DNA of 15,042 nt from UBA5499 sp002426275 (GTDB lineage Bacteria; Bacillota; DTU084). A program made the position numbers and the translations under genes. The notes beneath the pieces are model-generated. The model was not told where the DNA came from. It saw only the letters and a program-made list of their open reading frames with translations, and ran no database searches. Every line of letters begins with the position of its first letter. Positions within the stretch are counted from its first letter, which is position 1. Positions 7,832 to 15,042 of this stretch are shown one piece after another. The stretch covers positions 1 to 15,042 of the forward strand of contig CALASN010000022.1 of the NCBI GenBank assembly GCA_937888735.1. Reading direction: 5' to 3'.

Positions 7832-8692
7832 TTAGAAGCTCAAGCCAACGGAGAGGCGCTGTTCATCCTTAAGCTCATGCGTCATATACGCGTAATCGAA
7901 AATAAACTTACCCGAAGCGATGCCAAGGCCAACGCTTAAGCTTCCGGGTTTATACCCAGCCCTAACTTTAAGATTACTTGCCACTGCATATTCAACGCCC
8001 AGCTTGAACTCAGGGTTGGTTATTAGCTCGCTGAAATCCACAGCCCATGTGGACCTCTCCCGCAGATAAGCCAGGCCCAAAGTCAAATCCGGCCCAAGCT
8101 CTGTCTGTGACTTGCGCGCCTGCTCTTCTATTTGCAACTGTCCAGCAAGCTTGGAAAACAGATCTTTGCAGACTATTCCCACTTGTAGCTTGTCCTTTAC
8201 AGGAATGAGACAGCCCAGATCCAAGCCAAGCCCTTCTTCCCGATCGCTGAGCGACTCGTTGCCGCCTTGAAGCTTATAAAGCTTCACATTCACGCCCAAA
8301 GCATAATTGCGAATTTTCCGCGCTACGCTCAGCGCCGAAGTTTGCTCTCTATAGGCGAAAGTTTCAAAAGCCGCGCTTGCGTCCAGGGTTTGATTGCTGA
8401 AGGCAAACGACCAATCGCCAAGCTTTTGGCCATAAGCTAAATGGTCAAAGTTCACACCCAAGCCAAACAATTGCGTGTGGGTCGTGCTCACTTCCGGTCT
8501 GCTCAGCTGCACCAATCCCGCCGGGTTCCAATAGGTTGCCTGCAGATCATCGGCCAAAGCGGAAAACGCTCCGCCCATGGCCGTAGGCCTGGCTCCGACT
8601 CCAAGAGGCGCAAAAGCACCACGCTCTTGAGAAGCGATTGAGCTAATCGTCAAAATCATAAACAGAGCTAGCGAACCGCACATTCTCTTCAT
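7832..8692 (-). CDS. PorV/PorQ-like (UPF0164) outer-membrane protein
   Basis: The protein has 286 residues: a signal peptide (about 1-21), then the hallmark N-terminal segment of the PorV/PorQ and UPF0164 families, GVGARPTAMGGAF near residues 32-44, followed by ADD..A.YWNPAGL ending about residue 60. The rest is amphipathic strands and the C-terminus is RLSVGLSF, a normal barrel ending. In Bacteroidota, PorV carries type IX secretion cargo at the outer membrane. Related proteins also occur widely in spirochaetes and candidate phyla with no known T9SS, so the function here is open. The context is suggestive: the two genes immediately upstream encode secreted proteins with C-terminal Ig-type tails. 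The ATG at 8692 follows GGGGAGG by nine bases; the longer frame from 8767 would overlap the upstream gene and hide the signal peptide. Confidence 0.85.
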   Translation of the reverse strand: MKRMCGSLALFMILTISSIASQERGAFAPLGVGARPTAMGGAFSALADDLQATYWNPAGLVQLSRPEVSTTHTQLFGLGVNFDHLAYGQKLGDWSFAFSNQTLDASAAFETFAYREQTSALSVARKIRNYALGVNVKLYKLQGGNESLSDREEGLGLDLGCLIPVKDKLQVGIVCKDLFSKLAGQLQIEEQARKSQTELGPDLTLGLAYLRERSTWAVDFSELITNPEFKLGVEYAVASNLKVRAGYKPGSLSVGLGIASGKFIFDYAYMTHELKDEQRLSVGLSF

Positions 8693-8701
8693 AAGTATAA
8701 A

Positions 8702-8708
8702 CCTCCCC
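8702..8708 (-). promoter_or_regulatory. Ribosome binding site deciding the start at 8692
   Basis: GGGGAGG on the minus strand lies directly after the stop codon of the upstream gene and nine bases before ATG at 8692. It excludes the longer reading frame that would begin inside the upstream gene. Confidence 0.7.
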
Positions 8709-9617
8709 CTAATCGATAATATATAAGAGTTTATTTGTGATTGCCCGTTCACCGTCTCCTGCGGCATTGACAGAGAGAATATATAGACCCTTTTTTAGAC
8801 AAATATTGTTTCTAAGCTTCCCGTCCCAACTAAACTGGTGACTGCCAAAATCTTGTCTTCCTGAAAACAGCTCCGCCAATTTGCTGCCTGCCAAATTATA
8901 AACGGAAATCGTTAGTAAAGACGGCTCAGCTAATTTATAGGAAATGGAAATGCTCTCTCCGCCCCGGACCGGATTGGGAATGATCTGCACCTCCGTCACA
9001 TCGAGAGCAGGCGGTTCCCCAAAATAAATCTCATCAATATAGACAGTGCCTTTGCCTGATGAGCCGGCACTGCCGGCTTCAAATTTAAGGGTCACAACTG
9101 CCCTGTCAGCGCCGGCCGGAGGATCTTGGATCGTATAACTGTATAACGTCCAATCCTGTACAGTAATTACCGCAGGACAAAAAGTGGCTGGTTTCCCTCC
9201 TACGCCGGTTTGCGACCATTCAATCACCGGCTGAAACCTTACCCCGCTGGCTAAATTCTCCGTTTTCAACCAAAAGGCAAGCAGCAGAGATCTACCTTGA
9301 GGAACGTGTTTGCTGCAATACCAGCGACCGTTGTTGCCAGTGGGATTAGACATCGTGATGGCGTGAGCGCCTTTGAAGCAATCCTGTCCCTCTGTTCCGT
9401 TTCTGACATAGCCGTATGTCACCGGCATTCCACTTGCGAAACCCCAATCAGCCGGCTGATTAGGACCAGCCTCTACCTCGAAACTATAATTGGCAAGCAT
9501 GAGATTTGTCTCCCGCCCCGGATCAACGCCGGAGCCAGCCCGCGCAGGGACCAGCACAATCGCCAGCAGAAACAAAACCAACAATCCCTTATCATCGTAT
9601 CTACGGCCTAAACTCAC
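8709..9617 (-). CDS. Secreted protein with one carbohydrate-binding-like module and a FlgD-Ig C-terminal tail
   Basis: The protein has 302 residues from the GTG start. A basic N-terminus and hydrophobic core (about 10-26, ending VPARA) form a signal peptide. Residues about 36-200 are a CBM4/9-like jelly roll: it opens NLMLANYSFE, carries NPTGNNGRW at 91-99 and closes GTVYIDEIYFG. The same module occurs twice in the upstream gene. Residues about 205-302 form a FlgD-type Ig-like domain with PNPVRGGESISISY, then VYNLAGSKL, FSWDGK and KKGLYILSV, a tail resembling type IX secretion sorting domains. It probably binds glycan at the cell surface or is exported. There are no catalytic motifs. It looks like a minimal version of the 957-residue neighbour, possibly derived from it. 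GTG at 9617 is preceded by GGAGG at seven bases; a TTG at 9635 would lie next to the site and is rejected. Confidence 0.82.
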   Translation of the reverse strand: MSLGRRYDDKGLLVLFLLAIVLVPARAGSGVDPGRETNLMLANYSFEVEAGPNQPADWGFASGMPVTYGYVRNGTEGQDCFKGAHAITMSNPTGNNGRWYCSKHVPQGRSLLLAFWLKTENLASGVRFQPVIEWSQTGVGGKPATFCPAVITVQDWTLYSYTIQDPPAGADRAVVTLKFEAGSAGSSGKGTVYIDEIYFGEPPALDVTEVQIIPNPVRGGESISISYKLAEPSLLTISVYNLAGSKLAELFSGRQDFGSHQFSWDGKLRNNICLKKGLYILSVNAAGDGERAITNKLLYIID

Positions 9618-9624
9618 CTTTCGT

Positions 9625-9629
9625 CCTCC
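9625..9629 (-). promoter_or_regulatory. Ribosome binding site supporting the GTG start at 9617
   Basis: GGAGG on the minus strand, within a longer GGAGGGAGG run, lies seven bases before GTG at 9617. The in-frame TTG at 9635 sits upstream of this site and so cannot use it. Confidence 0.65.
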
Positions 9630-9639
9630 CTCCAAGCAA

Positions 9640-12513
9640 TCAATACAAAACTAAAATGTGCTTGATAATGCTTGCCACAGCTCCGTAATTAGGATTTTTC
9701 GCAGTGAGATGCAAAATATAAGCGCCCTTCTTTACCCGCTGGTTTTGCTGGTTTTTGCCGTTCCACGCGAGCTGATGATCTCCCCAAGTCAGCTCGCCCA
9801 ATTCTCGTTTGAAAACCTTCTGTCCAGCCAAATTGTAGATGGTAAGGGTTACGTCCCCCGGCTGCTGCAATGTGAAGCCAATCACAAGCTCGTCGAAGAC
9901 GCCATCCTGATCTGGGCTGAAGGGATTCGGCTGCATTGAGAAATTTGCAACCTGAAAGGTGCTGCGATCCAGTTCTCCAAGCTGGAAATTCCAAGTTTGC
10001 GACCATTCCGATTCATTGCCCGCCAAATCTACGGCTTTCACTTTCCAATAATATGTTCCCTGGCTTCCCAGCTCAAGAAGGTAATCATTCCCTGTCGCGC
10101 TTGCCACTTGACTATCGCTAAATTGTTCGTCATTGCTGTACATTACGAGGTAATATTCAGCGTCGGCCGCCTCTTCCCACTTCAGATGGGGTGTAATGCT
10201 GGTGACAGTGGAGGCAAGTGCGGGATACTGCAAATGAGGCTTGTCAGGCTGAGTGTTGTCAACTACCACCACCCCGGAGCGGGTACCTCTCTGCCCTGTG
10301 GTGAACTCCACCTCCACCGCGTAGTTATAGCTCCCATCCGCCAGCCAGTTGCCGCTTTGATCCTGACCATTCCATTCCAACTGCACATCGCTGCCTGCTT
10401 GAATTTGAGCTGCATAGCTGTAAAGCTCAGCGCCGCCAGCTGCGGAAACGCTAAAAGAGAGCATCGCAGTTTCTTTGAGGAAAAATTCGATTAACATTTT
10501 CTGGCCTCTGCTTTGTGGGGAAAAAATAGACCCATTGGTGATTTTGACGATTCCCAAAGCCAAATCCGGATCATAGTCAATTGTGATGGTAGCCTCTGCG
10601 CTGCTAGGATTGCCAAGGCGATCATAGGCCACCACTCGTAAAATGTTTTCTCCTTCCAAAAGAGGCGCTGCCCGTAAAGTTATCTTCCCCGACAAATCAG
10701 CCTCACCGCTGCCAACCTCAGCTTCGCCGCGGAACACTTTAACCGCAGCTTTAGGCTCGCTTGTCTTGGCTGTCAAGTCTATATAGTCCAAGTTATGCAA
10801 AAGCGAGCCATCTGTCGATGCAGGTTCCAGGATCTCCACGTTTTCAGGCCCCGCGCTATCCAAAAAGAACTCCGTGCTGTAACTGTCTTCCTGAACGCCG
10901 TCTGTGGCAGTCAGCTGCAAGGAATATTTCCCGTCCGGATAATTAGCTCCAACTTCATCCTTTCCAGTCCACTGAATCGTAGAGGCTCCGATTAGAGGAC
11001 CTAGCTCAGATTCGGTTATCAGCGCGCCGGCAGAATTGAAAATCTTCGCTGCAATGATACTGCTCATATTTACTTCATAGTCTAGATACAGCTTTTGGTC
11101 TAATTGAGGAGAAATAGCATCTGCGTTAACGTTCACATTTTTAATTGCCAAAGTCTGCACCGTGCCAAAATACATATCATCAAGATAAACTGCGCCTTCA
11201 CCATCCGCACCGTCATTCGTATCCTCAAACTTGAGCGTAATGGTGGCGCTGGTGGCGGAACTCGGTACTGTCAGTTCCTGCACATAATAAGTCCAATCCG
11301 CATTTGCCGAACTTCCAGGTAGAAAAGAAGCGCTGGCGCCCTTCCACTCGATAACCGGATAAAAGCGCGAACCATTTGCTAAATTCTCGGTTTTGAGCCA
11401 AAAGGCCAACACGATTTGTTTCCCAACTATACTCTCAACATTTATTTTATCGGAAAACCAACGGCCATCCCTTCCCGTAGGATTTCTCATGGCAAGCGCA
11501 TGGTTGCCGCCATAGGTGTTTTCGCCTGCCTTGCCGGCTATAATATATTCATACTGCACAAACTGGGCGGAGGCGCAACGCCAAAAATCAGGCGCGGAAG
11601 TCGATCGCTCTTGCTCAAAGTCGGCATTCGATAACAAATTGTCCCTAAATCCCGTAGACTTGAGAGCCACATTCACGTTCTGGCTTTCAACTACCTCTAT
11701 CAGCTGGCTATACGGACGAAAGCCAGGCTTTGTCACAACTAAATTATATTGCCCTTGGGGAAGATTAGCGAAAGAAAATCCCCCCTGCGCATCAGTGACG
11801 GCGCTATATTTAATATTATCATTATCGAAAACATAAGAGGCCGGATTAAAAAGCGCCACTTCCGCGCCAGGCAGAAGGGCAGAAGCATGTGGATTTTCGT
11901 CGCGAACAACCCCGCTCAACGCTCCCTGCAAATAAGGACCAAAATAAATATCGTCAATATAGACAGTCCCGGCGCCACCGGAAGAATTCTCTAGTCTTAC
12001 GGAAAGCGTGGCAGAATTTGCGCTGGCCGGTGGCGAGAGCAAAACTTCATATTTAGTCCAACCCACATTGGCTTTAACGTTTTTTCCCCAATATGTTCCC
12101 CGGCCGGCCACACCTTTTTCAGACCAGTCGATTACAGGGCGCATCCCCGTATTCGCATCGAAATTTTCCGCCTTAAACCAAAACGATAATAAAAGCTGCT
12201 GTCCTTGCTGGAAGTTCCCATCGCGGTCATTATACCAGCGACCATTAGTACCAGTCGGATCAGACATGCTGATGGCATGAGTGCCGCTATGGGTGTGAAC
12301 CCCTGGCGTGCCGGCGGTGATGTACTGAAAAGATACAGTCGGAGATGCGCTTCGCCACCCATCTGGCTTGCCATCAGCGTCAAGCTCAAAGCTATAATTA
12401 CTTCTCAGGAGATTGCTTTCCAGATCTGGATTCACCATCACAGCCTGAGTGACGGAGAATGTTACCGCCAAACAGATCAGAAACGATGAGATAAATTGCT
12501 TGCTTTTGCGCAT
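9640..12513 (-). CDS. Giant secreted multidomain surface protein: two carbohydrate-binding-like modules plus FlgD-Ig/Ig/Fn3 stalk
   Basis: The protein has 957 residues. In order: signal peptide (about 1-24); CBM4/9-like module 1 (29-192, DPTGTNGRW at 85-93, ending VYIDDIYFG); a carboxypeptidase-regulatory-like beta-sandwich (about 196-287, GA.V.L, then DAQGGFSFANLPQGQYNL); CBM-like module 2 (289-451, NPTGRDGRW at 344-352, ending VYLDDMYFG); a FlgD-Ig-like domain (about 455-550, WTGKDEVG and PDGKYSL); an Ig-like domain (552-647, ending VVAYDRLGN); a second FlgD-Ig (650-750, WNGQDQSG and DGSYNY); an Fn3-like domain (756-845, PHLKWEEAADAEYYLV, YWKVKAVDLAGNES); and a C-terminal FlgD-Ig (852-957, PNPFSPDQDG, YNLAGQKV, WNGKN, KKGAYILHL). 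No enzyme motif is seen. It is likely a surface glycan-binding protein with a long stalk. Start: ATG at 12513 with AGTGAGG eight bases upstream leads straight into the signal peptide; ATG at 12540 overlaps the upstream stop as ATGA and is the alternative. Confidence 0.85.
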   Translation of the reverse strand: MRKSKQFISSFLICLAVTFSVTQAVMVNPDLESNLLRSNYSFELDADGKPDGWRSASPTVSFQYITAGTPGVHTHSGTHAISMSDPTGTNGRWYNDRDGNFQQGQQLLLSFWFKAENFDANTGMRPVIDWSEKGVAGRGTYWGKNVKANVGWTKYEVLLSPPASANSATLSVRLENSSGGAGTVYIDDIYFGPYLQGALSGVVRDENPHASALLPGAEVALFNPASYVFDNDNIKYSAVTDAQGGFSFANLPQGQYNLVVTKPGFRPYSQLIEVVESQNVNVALKSTGFRDNLLSNADFEQERSTSAPDFWRCASAQFVQYEYIIAGKAGENTYGGNHALAMRNPTGRDGRWFSDKINVESIVGKQIVLAFWLKTENLANGSRFYPVIEWKGASASFLPGSSANADWTYYVQELTVPSSATSATITLKFEDTNDGADGEGAVYLDDMYFGTVQTLAIKNVNVNADAISPQLDQKLYLDYEVNMSSIIAAKIFNSAGALITESELGPLIGASTIQWTGKDEVGANYPDGKYSLQLTATDGVQEDSYSTEFFLDSAGPENVEILEPASTDGSLLHNLDYIDLTAKTSEPKAAVKVFRGEAEVGSGEADLSGKITLRAAPLLEGENILRVVAYDRLGNPSSAEATITIDYDPDLALGIVKITNGSIFSPQSRGQKMLIEFFLKETAMLSFSVSAAGGAELYSYAAQIQAGSDVQLEWNGQDQSGNWLADGSYNYAVEVEFTTGQRGTRSGVVVVDNTQPDKPHLQYPALASTVTSITPHLKWEEAADAEYYLVMYSNDEQFSDSQVASATGNDYLLELGSQGTYYWKVKAVDLAGNESEWSQTWNFQLGELDRSTFQVANFSMQPNPFSPDQDGVFDELVIGFTLQQPGDVTLTIYNLAGQKVFKRELGELTWGDHQLAWNGKNQQNQRVKKGAYILHLTAKNPNYGAVASIIKHILVLY

Positions 12514-12521
12514 AGCCACAT

Positions 12522-12528
12522 CCTCACT
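12522..12528 (-). promoter_or_regulatory. Ribosome binding site supporting the start at 12513
   Basis: AGTGAGG on the minus strand lies eight bases before ATG at 12513. It favours this start over the ATG at 12540, although the latter overlaps the upstream TGA and could permit translational coupling. Confidence 0.55.
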
Positions 12529-12536
12529 TCCTTTTC

Positions 12537-15042
12537 TCATTTGCCTAACCTTACTTTTTCTGGCAACTCAATTTGATCCGATTCCCAATAGCCGACAAGT
12601 TCCTTTGCCTGAGTTTCTTTTTCTGCCAATAAAGCTTTTTTCTCAGCCTCCACGATAAAAGCTAAACCATAATGCGCCCCCTCTAATGGGACGGACAACC
12701 ATCCTTCCGCATCGGTATGCAGCACGGAAGTCTTACCCTCCAAATAATAGAGCACATAATAGTCGGTCTCTGGCTCAAATTTAATCTTGACTGTGCCCTT
12801 AGCCTCTGGATCCTTAAATGGCAGAACCTGATATTGGTTTTTATTATGATTTTTGGTGGGCGTATAGGTTATGCCCACTGCCGTATACCCTTCCTTGCTT
12901 TCATACACTCTAGCTACAACATCGCCCTGATAAAGCAGATTAGGATAAAGCTCGTCTTGTCTCAGAAGCTCTCCCACCAAGGAGGTAAAAAGCTCCGTCT
13001 CTTCAGGTTCAAAATTTAAGACAACTAATCTGCTATCGCCTACTGCCAATTGTGAGACAAGCGGCGTTTCTCCCAAAAGGCAAAGCGGCTTAAGCCCTTG
13101 ACCGGACAATTGAAAATACCTTTCCAGCTTGCAATTCAATTCAGACGGCACACTTTGAGACTTGACTGTCCCCTCCAAACTTCCTTGTCCCAGCTTGACT
13201 TTAAGTCCAAATACCTCGCCTTGATTTTCGTTGAGCACACCGGTCTGATCTATAAACATCGCCAGCGTTGCAGCTGAAATAACGGCCGTCCTTCCGGCCT
13301 TAGCCTGAAGCCAGTCGGCTACTTGCTTCAGACCATAGAGACTCGCCGTCTCCGGGCAATAGAACAGATAACGATTTTCTTCCGGCAGGCGGGAAATTCC
13401 GTCGTCCGCCCAACCTGAGAAAGTATACCCCATGGAGCGCAAAGTCTCTTCAAAAGAGCCCTTCAGACTAATGTATAAACTCCACGGCGCATACTCTAAT
13501 CCCCAGGGTCGAAAAATCCTTCTTTGCGTGACGACAGCAAATTGAGGCTTCGCCCGCTGCAATTGATCCAGATAGGCGTGTCTGAAACCTAACCCATACA
13601 ATAAAGCTTGTCGCATTCTTTCCCTGTTATCGCCCCTAGTCGCTGAATCAGCCACAGTAAGCTGATGCCCTGGCCAAAAATCGTCTTCCAAAAACTCAGC
13701 ATCCAAAGCCGCGGTAATCTCATAAGCCATGCCATATGATAGCGGTGGCGCATAATATGGTTTGCCATTACCACCCCTGCCTGTTTCCATACAAATGCCA
13801 ATTTGGTTTTCTCCCTTGGGAACAGTCAGAAAATAAGGCCAGTGAACGTATGCCGCCTCTGCCTGCTGATAAGGATTATGAAAAAATTCGTCACAGTTGT
13901 ACCCGACGTTCACAAGACGGTTCAGCCAGAGGCTATCTGTACCGTTTGCCAGATCCTCAGGGTTGATGATTACATGATAGATACCGCCTTCACGAACCGC
14001 CACATCGCCTAGAAATTGATTCAATTTGAGCCATTCATAATGGCAAAGGACATCAAACAAGACTTCGTGTCTCTGCCTAAGCTTCGAACCTAACAATTGA
14101 TACTCACTGGCTGTGGGCGGTTTATATTCGCCCCAATTAGCAAGGCCATATGTTTCAGGCACAGGTCTGATGCCGAAATAATAAGCGTAGTAATCGGCAA
14201 ATTTGACGGTTTCAATCCCACTTTCCGTATAGATCCTCAAGCCTTGGTCCGTTCCCGCTAAATCTTGTTTGAAAGCTTCCACTGTCTGAGGATTATACCC
14301 AGCCTTACCGCGGCCGCCGCCCCACATCCAGACCATATCCGGGAACCCAAAACCGGCCGCTCCTTTACGAATACTGGTGGTGACCACATTTTCAAATAAA
14401 TAACGAATATCTTTATGCGGGAACGCCATCGCATGGGCAGTACCCCAGAGAGAGCCACGGGCCGGATCTTTCATCGGCACTCCTCGCCAATCCCATTCCC
14501 AGGCATCTTTATATGAAATATAAGGGAGATAATTATTACCCCAATTTTGGAAAGTAACTGGCAACTTCAGTTCATGCCAGCGTTTGGCGACGGGCTGCTT
14601 CCCAGGATCACCACAGGCCGAAACCGTGATCTGCCCCAGGTTCCTCTGCCAAAGATCTACTGCTTCCAGGGCAAAATTAGAAGCTAAGAAGCCGCCGTCA
14701 GCGGCAACCCAAACATCTCCGGATCTGGGTTTCAACACGCTTTCGAATTCAGGCTTCGCGGGCGGCACTGGAAACACAGATTGGGCGGCAAGCTCAAGCT
14801 GCTGGCGACGATAATTCTCCATCTGCGCCTTCGCTTTCTCCGATAATGGATTTAACATGAGAGCAAGAAACTCCGCAATAAATTGCTTATTTGTCAAAGT
14901 ACGCGGATTAAAAGGTGATTTGGCGTAATTGGCGCCAAAGCCACAAAGCAAAACCTTCCCTTCGCTTTGCGGCCACTGCAGCAAAGCTAAATTGGAATTG
15001 ACCTTGCCATCTGCCGAGCGTGACTCTATTAAAGGATAAAGT
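12537..15042 (-). CDS. Putative glycoside-hydrolase-like protein, paralogue of the 1663-4476 gene (5' end outside the window)
   Basis: The frame is open through the right edge, so the N-terminus is missing; 834 codons and a TGA stop are visible. A TTG at 14984 is in frame but has no reason to be the start, because coding-like sequence (ESRSADGKVNSNLAL) continues upstream. The first visible part (to about 14860) ends in GKVLLCGFG and N..FI.EFLALML, resembling the Rossmann-like domain found beside many glycosidases (DUF4350 or amidotransferase-like). A probable TIM-barrel follows, paralogous to the 937-residue protein: Asp (codon 14337-14339), GYNPQTVEAFKQDLAG, NWGEYKPP, INPED and ICMETGRGGNGKPY, whose Glu (codon 13785-13787) aligns with Glu520 of the paralogue. 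A domain like the beta-galactosidase trimerisation fold, a beta-rich region and a charged helical tail complete it. The visible part lacks the N-terminal binding domain of its paralogue. Substrate and GH family are unknown; export is expected from context but its signal peptide is not visible. Confidence 0.72.
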   Translation of the reverse strand, partial: LYPLIESRSADGKVNSNLALLQWPQSEGKVLLCGFGANYAKSPFNPRTLTNKQFIAEFLALMLNPLSEKAKAQMENYRRQQLELAAQSVFPVPPAKPEFESVLKPRSGDVWVAADGGFLASNFALEAVDLWQRNLGQITVSACGDPGKQPVAKRWHELKLPVTFQNWGNNYLPYISYKDAWEWDWRGVPMKDPARGSLWGTAHAMAFPHKDIRYLFENVVTTSIRKGAAGFGFPDMVWMWGGGRGKAGYNPQTVEAFKQDLAGTDQGLRIYTESGIETVKFADYYAYYFGIRPVPETYGLANWGEYKPPTASEYQLLGSKLRQRHEVLFDVLCHYEWLKLNQFLGDVAVREGGIYHVIINPEDLANGTDSLWLNRLVNVGYNCDEFFHNPYQQAEAAYVHWPYFLTVPKGENQIGICMETGRGGNGKPYYAPPLSYGMAYEITAALDAEFLEDDFWPGHQLTVADSATRGDNRERMRQALLYGLGFRHAYLDQLQRAKPQFAVVTQRRIFRPWGLEYAPWSLYISLKGSFEETLRSMGYTFSGWADDGISRLPEENRYLFYCPETASLYGLKQVADWLQAKAGRTAVISAATLAMFIDQTGVLNENQGEVFGLKVKLGQGSLEGTVKSQSVPSELNCKLERYFQLSGQGLKPLCLLGETPLVSQLAVGDSRLVVLNFEPEETELFTSLVGELLRQDELYPNLLYQGDVVARVYESKEGYTAVGITYTPTKNHNKNQYQVLPFKDPEAKGTVKIKFEPETDYYVLYYLEGKTSVLHTDAEGWLSVPLEGAHYGLAFIVEAEKKALLAEKETQAKELVGYWESDQIELPEKVRLGK

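Noticed and set aside
9997..10494. Plus-strand frame of 165 codons inside the giant binder
   Set aside because: Antisense to a region with clear Fn3 and FlgD-Ig patterns; composition is typical of a shadow frame.
14982..14984. TTG at 14984 as the start of the right-hand gene
   Set aside because: The frame remains open for 19 more codons to the window edge with protein-like sequence, so the gene is better read as truncated by the window.
1..15042. tRNA, rRNA, CRISPR arrays, transposases and strong rho-independent terminators
   Set aside because: I looked on both strands and saw no repeat-spacer pattern, no transposase motif, no cloverleaf and no GC stem followed by a T-run between the genes.

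Overview
All eight genes that can be supported here lie on the minus strand, so the window is transcribed from right to left. The organism looks like an uncultured, double-membraned (diderm) bacterium. Two predicted outer-membrane barrels end in aromatic residues, a third gene is a PorV/PorQ (UPF0164)-like outer-membrane protein, and two secreted proteins end in FlgD-type Ig-like domains of the kind common in Bacteroidota/FCB and many candidate phyla. Shine-Dalgarno sites are strong (GGAGG type), and GTG and TTG starts are used. No marker gene is present, so I do not name a phylum.

Layout in transcription order: (1) 15042-12537, a large protein cut by the window edge, read as a putative glycoside-hydrolase-like enzyme; (2) 12513-9640, a giant secreted multidomain protein with two carbohydrate-binding-like modules, a carboxypeptidase-regulatory-like domain and a chain of FlgD-Ig, Ig and Fn3-like domains; (3) 9617-8709, a short secreted protein with one copy of the same binding module plus a FlgD-Ig tail; (4) 8692-7832, the PorV/PorQ-like protein; (5) 7804-6200 and (6) 6175-4517, two outer-membrane barrels with an N-terminal coiled coil; (7) 4476-1663, a second glycoside-hydrolase-like protein paralogous to gene 1; (8) 1542-148, a family 1 sugar ABC-transporter substrate-binding protein. 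Positions 1-147 hold nothing I can assign.

Most gaps between genes are about 16 to 40 bases, the longest is 120 bases before the binding protein, and no clear terminator is seen. This fits one long operon that continues past the right edge.

Taken together the locus looks like a polysaccharide-use system without the SusC/SusD/TonB parts of classic Bacteroidota loci. In this reading, surface proteins bind glycan, two related unclassified enzymes cut it, two porins pass the products across the outer membrane, and an ABC importer (permeases outside the window) takes them up. The PorV-like gene beside proteins with Ig-type C-terminal tails raises the possibility of a T9SS-like surface-delivery route. 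The assembled picture is inference; the gene order, domain repeats and paralogy are visible in the sequence.
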